Counted from the stretch's first letter, positions 7,825 to 16,908 are shown. The stretch: 64,000 bases of DNA from JAHEJJ01 sp965212205 (GCA_965212205.1 CBDBUX010000011.1:558001-622000); one strand, 5' to 3'. The notes: generated by a model not told the origin, from the sequence alone. Translations and numbers: made by a program.

Positions 7825-8904
7825 TCAGAGAGTATAGGTTTTATAGGTTTGGTGAATTTGAGCTACGATATTCTCCGTTCTTTCGGCATGAGTATCACTA
7901 AGGAAGATTTGTCCGAAATCGTCATTGTCTACCATTTTTACAATATGTGCGACCCGGTTTTCATCAAGCTTATCAAAAATATCATCGAGTATAAGGATGG
8001 GAGTAATTCCCGATTGTTTTTTTATAAAATCGAACTGGGCCAGTTTAAGAGCTATAAGAAAGGATTTCTGCTGGCCCTGGCTTCCAAATTTCTTTACCGG
8101 ATGCGAAGCAATTTTAAAAAGCAGGTCGTCGCGATGGATACCCACACTGGTGTGCTGCAACATCCGATCTTTTTGAAGAGAATCTTCCAAGAGTTCCATC
8201 AATGGCCGATCTTTAAGTCCGCTTTGGTATTCCAGTTCTACTACTTCATTGCCCCCGGAAATGATCTGATACTTCTCCTGAAAAATAGGGACAAGGCTTT
8301 CCATAAAGCGGGTTCTACTTTCGTAGATTTTGCTACCATAGCCGTGGAGTTGTTCGTTGTAAATAGTAATGGTATCGCTATCAAAAACATTGTTCAGCGC
8401 AAAATATTTCAGAAGTGCGTTCCGTTGACTTAAGATATTATTATAGTTCAAAAGTGATTTCAAGTATGTTTTGTCGGACTGTGAGATCACCCCATCCATA
8501 AACTTTCTCCGGGTATCGCTACCTTCTATAATCAGATCGCGGTCTGCCGGTGAGATAATTACCAAAGGTAACAGCCCAATATGATCGCTGATACGCTCGT
8601 ATGCTTTGTCGTTTCGTTTGATGACCTTGGTAAGACCTCTTTTTAAACTGCAAACCACTTTTTCATCTCTGTCTTTTAAGTTGAAAAGGCCTTCTATAAC
8701 AAAGAAATCTTCACCGTGTTTTATATTCTGCGAGCTTACCGGATTAAAGTAACTCTTGCCAAAACAAAGATGATATATGGCATCCATAACATTGGTTTTA
8801 CCAACTCCATTGTCGCCGAGTATGCAATTGATTTTGCGGTCGAACTCAAAATCTTGCGAATCAAAATTCTTGTAATTGACAAGGGATAATCGATGTAGAA
8901 ACAT
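7825..8904 (-). CDS. recF: DNA replication/repair protein RecF
   Basis: A 359-residue SMC-like ATPase that loads RecA at single-strand gaps with RecO and RecR. It has Walker A GDNGVGKTN (residues about 30-38), the signature SQGQQKSFLIALKLAQ (about 274-289) and Walker B PILILDDIFDKLDENR (about 300-315). The start is MFLHRLSLVNYKNF at 8904. A frame 58 codons longer has an unrelated hydrophobic leader and overlaps the divergent TPR gene. It is first of the three genes recF, lipocalin-like and DciA-like. Confidence 0.95.
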   Translation of the reverse strand: MFLHRLSLVNYKNFDSQDFEFDRKINCILGDNGVGKTNVMDAIYHLCFGKSYFNPVSSQNIKHGEDFFVIEGLFNLKDRDEKVVCSLKRGLTKVIKRNDKAYERISDHIGLLPLVIISPADRDLIIEGSDTRRKFMDGVISQSDKTYLKSLLNYNNILSQRNALLKYFALNNVFDSDTITIYNEQLHGYGSKIYESRTRFMESLVPIFQEKYQIISGGNEVVELEYQSGLKDRPLMELLEDSLQKDRMLQHTSVGIHRDDLLFKIASHPVKKFGSQGQQKSFLIALKLAQFDFIKKQSGITPILILDDIFDKLDENRVAHIVKMVDNDDFGQIFLSDTHAERTENIVAQIHQTYKTYTL

Positions 8905-8978
8905 TCGTAATTGGGTCAAGAAGGTGCAAAATATCGAAAAATAACAAATATTATGATCTCTGTATGCGGATAAAATTT

Positions 8979-8986
8979 TATTTTTG
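8979..8986 (+). promoter_or_regulatory. Bacteroidota -7 box for the TPR-ribH operon
   Basis: TATTTTTG matches TAnnTTTG exactly and lies 20 bp upstream of the ATG at 9007, in the divergent region shared with recF. Confidence 0.6.
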
Positions 8987-9006
8987 CGCGACTGATATTT
9001 TAAAAG

Positions 9007-9771
9007 ATGGCGACATATAAAAAGAGGGGTTATAAACCAAAATCCAAAGCTGAACGAAGAGACAAGGAATTGGAGCAAAGCGCAACGGCTGAGGTTTTTA
9101 GTACCTTAGACGAAAGCGCTTCCAGATCGGAGCAGTGGGTTGCCAAAAATCAAAACTATATTATTGGTGTCATAGGGGTGATTGCGGTGGCGGTACTGGG
9201 ATACCTTGCGTATGTGCAGTTTGTGCAAAATCCAAAGGAGCAGAACGCCTCTAATGAAATGTTTTATCCACAGCAATATTTTGCCCAGGCAGTAAATAGT
9301 ACTACCGCTCAGGATTCTCTATATAACCTGGCCTTAAACGGCGCCGAAGGAAAATTCGGTTTTCTCGACATCATCGACGAATATAAGGGAACCAAGGCGG
9401 CAAACCTGGCCCAGTATTCAGCAGGGATGGCCTATCTAAATTTACAACAGTATGAGGATGCCATAGAACATCTCGAAAACTTTTCTTCGGATGATGTTAT
9501 ACTTGGCTCGTTGGCCAAGGGCGGTATCGGGGATGCCTTTGTTCAACTAGGGCAGGCACAGGAGGCACTATCGTATTATGAACAGGCTTTTGATCATAAT
9601 GCTAATAACTATACAACTCCAAAATTTCTTTACAAGGCAGGGATCACAGCCCTGGATCTTGATCAGAAAGAAAAGGCGATGGGATACTTCCAGCGCATCA
9701 AGGACAACTTTTCAGAATCTGAAGAGGCTGTCAACATCGATGTCTTTATCGGAATGGCTAAAAGTCAGTAG
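9007..9771 (+). CDS. Membrane-anchored tetratricopeptide-repeat protein (YfgM-like)
   Basis: A 254-residue protein with a highly charged N-terminus (residues 1-45), one membrane helix (NYIIGVIGVIAVAVLGYLAYVQF, about 50-72) and a periplasmic part with TPR-like helical pairs (LAQYSAGMAYLNLQQYEDAIEHL, FVQLGQAQEALSYYEQAF and a third near residue 220). This topology matches YfgM-type proteins, which act with periplasmic chaperones near the Sec translocon. Its specific role here is not known. ribH begins 2 bp after the stop. Confidence 0.82.
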   Translation: MATYKKRGYKPKSKAERRDKELEQSATAEVFSTLDESASRSEQWVAKNQNYIIGVIGVIAVAVLGYLAYVQFVQNPKEQNASNEMFYPQQYFAQAVNSTTAQDSLYNLALNGAEGKFGFLDIIDEYKGTKAANLAQYSAGMAYLNLQQYEDAIEHLENFSSDDVILGSLAKGGIGDAFVQLGQAQEALSYYEQAFDHNANNYTTPKFLYKAGITALDLDQKEKAMGYFQRIKDNFSESEEAVNIDVFIGMAKSQ

Positions 9772-9773
9772 TA

Positions 9774-10250
9774 ATGGCTACTGCAGGTAAAAACCTATCA
9801 CAGTACAATAGGGATGAAATACCGAATGCCGGCGATCTTAAGATCGGCCTGGTAGTATCGCAATGGAATAGAGAGATCACCGAAGCCCTGTACCAGGGTG
9901 CCTATGAAACCTTGCTGGAATGCGGAGCATCAGCTGGGAATATTATCAGATGGGATGTGCCTGGCAGTTTCGAGCTTGTTTTTGGATGTAAAAAAATGAT
10001 CGCCAAATCCGAACCTGATGCGATAATTGCAATAGGCAGTGTGATCCGGGGAGAAACCAGGCATTTCGATTTTGTTTGTGAAGCCACGTCTCAGGGTATA
10101 AAAGATCTCAATGTGCTTACCGATACTCCGGTGATTTTCTGTGTCCTCACCGATGATACCTGGCAACAGGCTAAAGACCGTAGTGGGGGCAAACACGGTA
10201 ATAAAGGAACAGAAGCGGCTGTAGCGGCGATCCAAATGGCCCATTTATAG
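9774..10250 (+). CDS. ribH: 6,7-dimethyl-8-ribityllumazine synthase
   Basis: A 158-residue enzyme that joins 5-amino-6-ribitylaminouracil with dihydroxybutanone phosphate in riboflavin synthesis. Motifs in order: VSQWNREITEALYQGAYETL (residues about 30-49), DVPGSFELVFG (about 62-72), IAIGSVIRGETRHFDFVCEA (about 85-104, with the catalytic His in RHFDF) and GVLT-like FCVLTDDTWQQAKDRSGGKHGNKG. The length is standard. It is cotranscribed with the TPR gene. No other rib genes or FMN riboswitch are nearby. Confidence 0.95.
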   Translation: MATAGKNLSQYNRDEIPNAGDLKIGLVVSQWNREITEALYQGAYETLLECGASAGNIIRWDVPGSFELVFGCKKMIAKSEPDAIIAIGSVIRGETRHFDFVCEATSQGIKDLNVLTDTPVIFCVLTDDTWQQAKDRSGGKHGNKGTEAAVAAIQMAHL

Positions 10251-10384
10251 ATTTTTATTCTCTATTTTTTCAAGATTTTTCTGCGTATTGGATATTGCCA
10301 TTTGGGTAATAATGATTTTTCCCGGAGGAAGGCGCTGTTAACAATTTTTGGGAATAGATCTTGGCGCTGTTATTTGATTTTAAG

Positions 10385-10392
10385 TAACTTTG
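10385..10392 (+). promoter_or_regulatory. Bacteroidota promoter for the small membrane protein-mutL-rhomboid operon
   Basis: TAACTTTG matches TAnnTTTG and lies 12 bp upstream of the ATG at 10405. A TTG at 10361-10363 could be the -33 element. It marks a transcription unit separate from ribH. Confidence 0.55.
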
Positions 10393-10404
10393 AGAGGCAA
10401 TAGC

Positions 10405-10692
10405 ATGAGGAAATTTACACGGCTTAGAAAGAACAAAAAATTTAGCTATTCCCCGCGTTTTTATGACGATAAGGGGGAAGGTACTCCATTTAAAATAGAG
10501 CGAAAACTCGATAAATTCCGGACCGTGGATACACAGAGAGGCCTCAAGGGCAAATTCAATAATGCCATGGAAGATCTCAAAAGATCCGGGGATCCCAATT
10601 TGAAACTACGAATGCTTATAATTATCGCTATCCTGGTTTTTATCTTCCTCTATATAATCGATTTCGATCTTTCCATATTCTATAAAGACTGA
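10405..10692 (+). CDS. Small single-span membrane protein upstream of mutL
   Basis: A 95-residue basic protein with one C-terminal hydrophobic helix (LRMLIIIAILVFIFLYIIDF, residues about 71-90). Homologues next to ribH in flavobacteria are often labelled riboflavin synthase subunit beta. Nothing here supports that: no lumazine synthase motif is present, and the real ribH lies upstream with its own stop and a promoter between. The ATG at 10405 is preferred over a TTG five codons earlier that falls inside the promoter box. Its stop overlaps the mutL start by 1 bp. The function is unknown. Confidence 0.78.
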   Translation: MRKFTRLRKNKKFSYSPRFYDDKGEGTPFKIERKLDKFRTVDTQRGLKGKFNNAMEDLKRSGDPNLKLRMLIIIAILVFIFLYIIDFDLSIFYKD

Positions 10693-12533
10693 TGGCAGAT
10701 ATAATTCAATTATTGCCAGATCATGTGGCCAACCAGATTGCCGCAGGCGAAGTGGTACAGCGTCCGGCCTCGGTGGTGAAGGAATTACTAGAAAATGCCA
10801 TTGACGCAGGTGCAAGTTCCATTAGGCTTATCGTAAAGGATGGAGGTAAAACTCTTATCCAGGTAGTCGATAATGGATCGGGGATGAGTACCACCGATGC
10901 GCGCCTTAGTTTTGAGCGACACGCTACCTCGAAGATTTCCTGTGCCGAAGATCTTTTTCACATAAAGACAAAAGGTTTCAGGGGAGAGGCCCTGGCTTCC
11001 ATCGCTGCTATTTCCCATCTTGAAATGCACACGCGATTGGAGGAAGACGAACTCGGTACTGAGATCAGGATAGAGGGAAGCAAGGTGATATCCCAGGATT
11101 TTACAGCCGTAACCCCCGGGACTTCCATTGCGGTAAAGAATCTTTTTTACAACATTCCCGCCAGACGTAATTTTTTAAAATCAAACCAGGTGGAGCTTCG
11201 TCATATCACCGATGAGTTTCAAAGGGTAGCTTTGGCCCACCCCGGAGTGGAGTTTCTGTACTATAACAACGGCAGCCTTTTGTTTAACCTTTCCAAAAGC
11301 GAGACGCGTAAAAGGATTGTACAGGTTTTTGGAAGAAAGACCAACGAAAAACTGGTGCCTGTAGAAGAGGAAACTCCCCAGATAAAAATTTCTGGTTATA
11401 TCTGTAAACCCGAATTTGCTAAAAAAAGAAGAGGCGAACAGTTCTTTTTTGTCAATGGGCGGTTTATTAAAAGCTCCTACCTCCATCACGCCCTGATGTC
11501 GGCTTTTGAAGGCTTGATCAGGACAGATCATATTCCAGGTTACTTCATCTTTCTGGAAGTAGACCCTGCTACTATTGATATCAATATTCATCCGACTAAA
11601 ACAGAGATTAAGTTCGAGGATGAACATACCTTATATGCGATATTACGATCGGCCGTGAAGCATAGCCTGGGACAATTCAATGTTGGGCCTGCCATCGATT
11701 TTGACAGCGATCCCAATCTGGAAACCCCTTATCAACTGAGAAATAAGATCCCTGACATGCCTGAGGTAAGTTTCGATTCGAGCTTTAATCCCTTTAAGGT
11801 AAAAGGCATGCAGGCCGGTAAAGTTAGTGGCCCCAGAAATGGGAATAGTGGGTGGCAGGATCTCTATGTGGGACTCGAATCGGACTTAGGCGATATGGCA
11901 GAAATGAGTCGGTTGAATTTTGAAGAAGACTCAAAGGAAACCGGTGAACTCTTCAACATGTCGGCTGTATCTACGGTAACTACCCTGCAGTTGGGGCGTA
12001 AATATATCTTGTGTACAATTAAATCGGGTTTACTGGTAATCGATCAGCACCGGGCACATCAAAGAGTGTTGTACGAGCAATTGTTGAAAAGTCTGACCCT
12101 TAAAGAAACCCTGAGTCAGCAATTGCTATTCCCGCTGGTACTTTCATACAATACATCGGAAATAAAAATGCTCCAGGAGATGGAGGAGAGTCTGGGCACT
12201 CTTGGTTTTTCTTTCGATCAGTGGGAGGCCGACCAGGTCGAGATCAAAGGAATTCCTCCTTTTATGAAGGAGGATGAAGTGGGTATCGTGCTCGATAGTC
12301 TTTTGGCAGATTATCTGCTTAATTCTGATACTGAAACCATCTCTCAAGCCAATATGCTAGCCAAGTCTTTGTGTAAGACCATGGCGGTGAAAACAGGCGA
12401 TGCCATGGACGCCACTTCCCAGATTGCACTGGTGAATGATCTCTTTGCCTGTAAGGAAATAGACCGGTCTCCGTTTAATAAACCGATAATTATCACGATC
12501 ACAGAAAAAGATATTGAACATAAATTTATTTAA
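10692..12533 (+). CDS. mutL: DNA mismatch repair protein MutL
   Basis: A 613-residue GHKL ATPase that links mismatch recognition to strand removal. The ATPase motifs are intact: ELLENAIDAGAS, DNGSGM, TKGFRGEALASIAAIS and GTSIAVKNLFYNIPARR. Residues about 430-613 form the C-terminal dimerisation domain, where the endonuclease motif is altered. The expected DQHA-x2-E-x4-E reads DQHRAHQRVLYE (from residue 451), with Arg for Ala and Gln for the first Glu. The C-terminal CPHGRP motif is replaced by SPFNKP. The nicking activity may therefore be weak, absent or differently built. Coupled to the upstream gene by a TGATG overlap. Confidence 0.95.
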   Translation: MADIIQLLPDHVANQIAAGEVVQRPASVVKELLENAIDAGASSIRLIVKDGGKTLIQVVDNGSGMSTTDARLSFERHATSKISCAEDLFHIKTKGFRGEALASIAAISHLEMHTRLEEDELGTEIRIEGSKVISQDFTAVTPGTSIAVKNLFYNIPARRNFLKSNQVELRHITDEFQRVALAHPGVEFLYYNNGSLLFNLSKSETRKRIVQVFGRKTNEKLVPVEEETPQIKISGYICKPEFAKKRRGEQFFFVNGRFIKSSYLHHALMSAFEGLIRTDHIPGYFIFLEVDPATIDINIHPTKTEIKFEDEHTLYAILRSAVKHSLGQFNVGPAIDFDSDPNLETPYQLRNKIPDMPEVSFDSSFNPFKVKGMQAGKVSGPRNGNSGWQDLYVGLESDLGDMAEMSRLNFEEDSKETGELFNMSAVSTVTTLQLGRKYILCTIKSGLLVIDQHRAHQRVLYEQLLKSLTLKETLSQQLLFPLVLSYNTSEIKMLQEMEESLGTLGFSFDQWEADQVEIKGIPPFMKEDEVGIVLDSLLADYLLNSDTETISQANMLAKSLCKTMAVKTGDAMDATSQIALVNDLFACKEIDRSPFNKPIIITITEKDIEHKFI

Positions 12534-13280
12534 ATGGGACGACTCACCGCTGCGATAAAGCATCTTCTGATCATCAATATTCTTTTTTTTGTAGCTACGA
12601 ATTTATACGGAGACCAGATGTACGAATGGTTTTCGCTTTGGTTTCCTAAGAACGAGAATTTTGCGTTGTGGCAGATTATCTCCCATATGTTTATGCACGG
12701 TGGGTTTATGCATATCATTTTCAATATGTATGCACTTTGGGCCTTTGGCACTCCCTTGGAACGTATGTGGGGCAGGAATAAATTCCTGTTCTTTTATTTC
12801 TCAGCAGGTCTTGGTGCTGCCCTGATCCATACAGGAGTGAACTATTATTACTTTAACCAGGGTGTGGAAGCCCTGATCGCTTCAGGACTTGACGAAAATA
12901 CGGTTATGGGAATCATTTCTCAGGGCAAATACAGTCCGGATTGGTATAATCTTGCGTCTCAAAGTACAATCGATAACTTTCTGGGAGCCTATAATACTCC
13001 GGCAGTTGGGGCTTCGGGTGCTATTTATGGTATATTAGTCGCGTTTGGGATGTCGTATCCCAATAGTGAACTCTTTCTCATTTTCCTGCCCGTGCCCATA
13101 AAGGCGAAATATTTTATACCGGTATTGGTTGGGCTCGATTTGTTCTCTGGTGTTACGGGTTATCCTATCTTTGGAAGTGGTATTGCCCATTTTGCACACG
13201 TTGGCGGGGCGCTCTTTGGATTTATAATGATGTGGTACTGGAAGAGAAACCAGTTCAACAAAAACAGATGGGATCGATAG
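12534..13280 (+). CDS. Rhomboid family intramembrane serine protease (first of two)
   Basis: A 248-residue polytopic protease. The catalytic Ser lies in GASGAIYGILVAFGM (residues about 163-177) and the His in HFAHVGGALFGF (about 221-232). The HGGFMHIIFNMYALWAFG loop (about 47-64) gives the conserved His and Asn of the oxyanion site. It starts directly after the mutL stop with no gap and ends directly before a second rhomboid. A roughly 60-residue insert (residues about 100-155) between helices 2 and 4 is longer than in GlpG. Substrates are unknown. Confidence 0.9.
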   Translation: MGRLTAAIKHLLIINILFFVATNLYGDQMYEWFSLWFPKNENFALWQIISHMFMHGGFMHIIFNMYALWAFGTPLERMWGRNKFLFFYFSAGLGAALIHTGVNYYYFNQGVEALIASGLDENTVMGIISQGKYSPDWYNLASQSTIDNFLGAYNTPAVGASGAIYGILVAFGMSYPNSELFLIFLPVPIKAKYFIPVLVGLDLFSGVTGYPIFGSGIAHFAHVGGALFGFIMMWYWKRNQFNKNRWDR

Positions 13281-14159
13281 ATGAATTCCGGAGGATTAAA
13301 ATATCAATTCGCCAGACTTAGCGTTGCCGAAAAGCTTATCGCTTTTAATGTGGCAATTTATATAGTGAACGGTCTGCTGATCTTCCTGCTAGACTTGTCC
13401 CCGAATTTCATACTGCGTTGGTTCGAGCTACCAAAGGATTTTTTCAACTTCATGACACAGCCCTGGTCATTGGTCACCTATTCTTTCTTTCATGGGGGTC
13501 TGTGGCATTTGTTCTGGAATATGGTACTGCTCTATTTTTCGGCCAGGATCTTCCTAAATCTTTTCGGTCCAAGAAAACTGATCAATGTTTATTTTCTGGG
13601 CGTTATTCTCGGCGGATTAACTTTTTTACTCAGTTATAATGTATTTCCTGCCTTTATGGGAATACAGACCGCACTTATCGGTGCCTCGGCCGGTGTAACG
13701 GCAGTATTGATCTTTGTTTGTGCTTACATACCCAACCAGGTGGTAAGACTGTTTTTCTTCAATATAAAACTTTGGTATATCGGAGCTTTTTTCGTACTGA
13801 TCGATCTGGTTCAGATACCTGTTAGCGGCAATGCCGGAGGCCATCTCGCTCATTTAGGAGGAGCTTTGCTGGGCTATGTCTATGCCCGGCAACTTGGAAA
13901 AGGCAGGGATATCGGGGAGGGTTTTTCTAAATTTTTAGACGGGCTTTCCGGCATATTTAAAAAACGGGAAAAGAAGGCACCCATGAAGACAGTGTACCGC
14001 AAGACCTCTTCTGCCAAACGAAATGCTAACAGGGATTTTGATAAAGAAGCAAAACAACGGAAGATCGACAGTATTCTGGACAAGATCAGTAAATCTGGCT
14101 ACGAGAGCTTATCGAAAGCCGAAAAGGATTTCTTATTCAAGGCGGGAAAGGAAGACTAA
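13281..14159 (+). CDS. Rhomboid family intramembrane serine protease (second of two)
   Basis: A 292-residue protease with the Ser in IGASAGVTAVLIF (residues about 133-145), the His in GGHLAHLGGALLGY (about 183-196) and the HGGLWHLFWNMVLLYFSARI loop. After the membrane domain comes a basic cytosolic tail of about 85 residues rich in Lys and Arg (FKKREKKAPMKTVYRK onward) ending in a short helical motif, LDKISKSGYESLSKAEKDFL. That motif is common in flavobacterial rhomboids. It starts on the base after the first rhomboid's stop. The two differ in sequence, so this is not a recent duplication. Confidence 0.9.
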   Translation: MNSGGLKYQFARLSVAEKLIAFNVAIYIVNGLLIFLLDLSPNFILRWFELPKDFFNFMTQPWSLVTYSFFHGGLWHLFWNMVLLYFSARIFLNLFGPRKLINVYFLGVILGGLTFLLSYNVFPAFMGIQTALIGASAGVTAVLIFVCAYIPNQVVRLFFFNIKLWYIGAFFVLIDLVQIPVSGNAGGHLAHLGGALLGYVYARQLGKGRDIGEGFSKFLDGLSGIFKKREKKAPMKTVYRKTSSAKRNANRDFDKEAKQRKIDSILDKISKSGYESLSKAEKDFLFKAGKED

Positions 14160-14183
14160 ATTTCCCCGATATTCTAATAGATT

Positions 14184-14498
14184 TCAGGCATTTATTAGTA
14201 TGCAATCTACCCAATCGGCAAGGATATGTATCAGTAGTGCCAGTCCTATGATTCGGGTTTTCCTGATCATCGTCAATATCACATATCCACCAATGGCAAG
14301 ATAACTGTGCAGGGGGTGGAAGCCTATACTGCAACGCAAAGGATCGAAGACGGGCGTGGCCAACAGATGGTCCAGGTCTATTAGTATGCCCGATAGTAAA
14401 ATAAGGATAACCCAGGGCCGGTTTTGTTTGAAAAAGAGGAGCCCTATCAATACGGGTAGTAGAAAATGTATTCCGTAATGGAGTGCAATCCTAAGCAT
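14184..14498 (-). CDS. DUF6122 family membrane protein
   Basis: A 104-residue protein with three to four hydrophobic helices and several conserved-looking His and Asp residues near membrane ends: ALHYGIHFLLPVLIG, GILIDLDHLLATPVFDP, GFHPLHSYLAI and ILADWVDCIL. This pattern resembles small membrane-bound metal-dependent hydrolases (YdjM-like) and matches the Bacteroidota family DUF6122. No function is established. Its start overlaps the WbqC stop by 8 bp, and it is the last gene of the par-dapB-lepB operon. Confidence 0.75.
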   Translation of the reverse strand: MLRIALHYGIHFLLPVLIGLLFFKQNRPWVILILLSGILIDLDHLLATPVFDPLRCSIGFHPLHSYLAIGGYVILTMIRKTRIIGLALLIHILADWVDCILINA

Positions 14499-15123
14499 GG
14501 TTAAATTTCAGGTTAATATCCTGTAGATAATCCATGGCCGAATTTCCCTCATTGTAGATCAAATCGAGAACGCTGAGTCCGGGGATAAAGCCATGTTTAT
14601 CTTGAAATACCTGGTTATAAGGTTTTAGTATCAAGGGAAGTTCTTGTTTCGAATTCACCAGAAATCGGGCATCGGTCATTGTATCGGTTTCCACATTAAA
14701 ATGTGAAGTTTGCTCAGAACCCAGGTCTATGTCTAGGCACCCTGCGATGGTCTGGATGACTTGAAAATTGAAATCAAGCAGGAAGTCAAATTTCTGATGA
14801 TACAGCGGGGCGAAATCTTCCTCAAAAAACTCAAAAAAAGGGGAGGACCTGTACGCTGTTTGTAAGCTCCTCCAATGCAGACGCTGCCAAGGATATTGAT
14901 TATCGGGCCGCACGTCCCGGTATTTCTGTCGCCCTTCTGCGCCACCAGCATGTTTTATGGGGATGCTCATCATATGTTTACCCTGGTCGGTACAGATATA
15001 GCATCGATTCCTGTAGGTTTGCTTCTGATAGTTATCCCAAACTTCCCAGCAAACATCGTATTGGACAGCCACGGCGGTGGTTAAGATATCGGGGCAATAG
15101 GACGGATGAACTAGAAATTTCAA
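14491..15123 (-). CDS. WbqC-like family protein
   Basis: A 210-residue protein with the WbqC-type opening KFLVHPSYCPDILTTAVAVQ followed by EVWDNYQKQTYRNRCYI, SIPIKH and RLHWRSLQTAYRSSPFFEFFEEDF. WbqC proteins are linked to O-antigen or sugar-amine biosynthesis in some bacteria, but their reaction is poorly defined. The start must be TTG at 15123: an in-frame stop lies just upstream and the next Met is about 50 residues in. It lies 69 bp after lepB and overlaps DUF6122 by 8 bp. Confidence 0.83.
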   Translation of the reverse strand: MKFLVHPSYCPDILTTAVAVQYDVCWEVWDNYQKQTYRNRCYICTDQGKHMMSIPIKHAGGAEGRQKYRDVRPDNQYPWQRLHWRSLQTAYRSSPFFEFFEEDFAPLYHQKFDFLLDFNFQVIQTIAGCLDIDLGSEQTSHFNVETDTMTDARFLVNSKQELPLILKPYNQVFQDKHGFIPGLSVLDLIYNEGNSAMDYLQDINLKFNHA

Positions 15124-15192
15124 CTAAGATTATTTTATCGTTTAAAAGCCATACCGATTGGTCATCATTACCATTATGATTTGCCCCAAAAA

Positions 15193-16908
15193 TTACGATT
15201 GGTCCGCGGCTCTCTTTTTCTTTCTTCGTTTTCTGAAATAATCAAGTCCGATCAGCAGTACCAGTCCGACCAGAAAATGTCTGAAATATGATCGGGGTTC
15301 CCCATCTCCGCCTACAGTAGTAAAGATCCTGTCCCATCTGGGGCTCCAGTTGGCGATACCGTCATTGAAATTGTCGAAACTCAACCAGATAAATACAGGT
15401 TTACCCACAATATGATTCTCGGGTACATAGCCCCAGGTTCTGCTATCTTCCGAATGATGCCGGTTATCGCCCATCATCCAGTAATAACCCTGTTCGAAGG
15501 TATATGTATCGGTCACCTGGCCATCTATACTGATCTGATTTCCATTAACGCTAATCTCATGTCCTTCATAATCCCGGATGATCTTCTTATAGAAAGGGAG
15601 TGTTTTGGCATTTAAAGAGACCTGGTCTCCCTCGGAGGGGAGGTATATAGGTCCGAAGTTGTCGTTGTTCCAGCTATAGGCCGGATGATGTGGAAAAATG
15701 TTATATCCTTTTTTTCCTGCCGGCTCAATTTGCATGACTACAGAATCGATGGCATTGTTGTTTCTAAGTTCTTCGGCCATCTCAAAGGTTAGCGGAAGCA
15801 TTCTTAGCCGATTGCTCACTTCTCTCAGTGAGAGTCCTGCACTACGAATCACTTTCATTGGAATCCCCGACGCCTGAGTAACGATTTCCAGTTCGCCCCG
15901 TTCATTGGGGCCACCACCAAGAATATAGGGGTTTAAGGCATTTACCTGTGCCTGGTTCAAAGGTGCAGAGAGGTAGGTACGGTTAAATTCGTTCGCCCCT
16001 AAAGATTTAAGTAATCGGGAGGAGACTCCTTTTTGAGAATATACCTTATAATCGTATTGCGGTTTTGCCCTGTCAGACAGCTTTAATTCATTGCCGTTGA
16101 TATAGACCACACCATCTCTGACTTCCAGCGAATCTCCTGGTACCCCAACACAGCGCTTCACATAGTTCGATTTTTTATCGATGGGTTTTTTAACACCCTT
16201 TTCCTTTTTAAAAAAGACACGGACAGTATCTGCCGGCCAGCTAAATACTACTATGTCATTTTTTTTGACTTTTTGAAAGCCGGGCAACCGGAAATATGGT
16301 AATTGTGGTTTGTTTAAATATGATCTGATCCCTAGTAAGGGAAGGGTGTCATGCACCATAGGCGCAGCTACTGTGGTCATCGGTGCACGGGCACCATAAT
16401 GAAACTTGCTAACGAAAAGCAGGTCTCCGATGCGTAAAGTACGTTCCAGTGATCCGGTAGGAATTACGTAAGGCTGCATGAAGTAGGTATGGACCAGGGT
16501 GGCAGCCACTACGGCAAAAACGATCGAGCTCACCCATTCCCCGAGTGCTGTCCGTGGATGCAGGCTACGGTCTTTTAAGTATTCAACATCGAGTCCATAG
16601 CTAACATAAAAGATGTAGAAACCGAGTGTTAAGATGACCAGCCATGTTTCGACCAGCGAATTCCTGCCAAAACTCCTGATGGTCTCTACCCAAATTACCG
16701 GGAACATAAGCAAATTGATAATGGGAATGAACAAGAGTATGACCCACCACTTGGGCCTGCCGATGATCTCCATTAACACAATGGCATTATAGATCGGGAC
16801 AGCAGCTTCCCAGGCTTTCCTTCCGGCCTTTACGTAAAGTTTCCATGTGGCTGCGAAATGGATTATTTGAACGATTAATATGAATATGATCCAACCGGTA
16901 CTGCTCAT
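15193..16908 (-). CDS. lepB: Signal peptidase I (long Bacteroidota form)
   Basis: A 571-residue membrane protease that removes signal peptides from Sec-exported proteins. Three to four hydrophobic helices fill residues 1-145. The catalytic Ser is in VIPTGSLERTLRIGD (near residue 152) and the general-base Lys in NYVKRCVGVPGDSLEVRDG (near 247). The C-terminal box is YWMMGDNRHHSEDSRTWGYVP. An insert of about 170 residues between the Lys box and the MGDNR box makes it twice the usual length, as is common in this phylum. A final helix and an Arg/Lys-rich tail close the protein. Confidence 0.94.
   Translation of the reverse strand: MSSTGWIIFILIVQIIHFAATWKLYVKAGRKAWEAAVPIYNAIVLMEIIGRPKWWVILLFIPIINLLMFPVIWVETIRSFGRNSLVETWLVILTLGFYIFYVSYGLDVEYLKDRSLHPRTALGEWVSSIVFAVVAATLVHTYFMQPYVIPTGSLERTLRIGDLLFVSKFHYGARAPMTTVAAPMVHDTLPLLGIRSYLNKPQLPYFRLPGFQKVKKNDIVVFSWPADTVRVFFKKEKGVKKPIDKKSNYVKRCVGVPGDSLEVRDGVVYINGNELKLSDRAKPQYDYKVYSQKGVSSRLLKSLGANEFNRTYLSAPLNQAQVNALNPYILGGGPNERGELEIVTQASGIPMKVIRSAGLSLREVSNRLRMLPLTFEMAEELRNNNAIDSVVMQIEPAGKKGYNIFPHHPAYSWNNDNFGPIYLPSEGDQVSLNAKTLPFYKKIIRDYEGHEISVNGNQISIDGQVTDTYTFEQGYYWMMGDNRHHSEDSRTWGYVPENHIVGKPVFIWLSFDNFNDGIANWSPRWDRIFTTVGGDGEPRSYFRHFLVGLVLLIGLDYFRKRRKKKRAADQS

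Noticed and set aside
7666..8433. 255-residue plus-strand open frame
   Set aside because: It lies antisense to recF, whose motifs are all intact on the minus strand. No family feature is visible in it.
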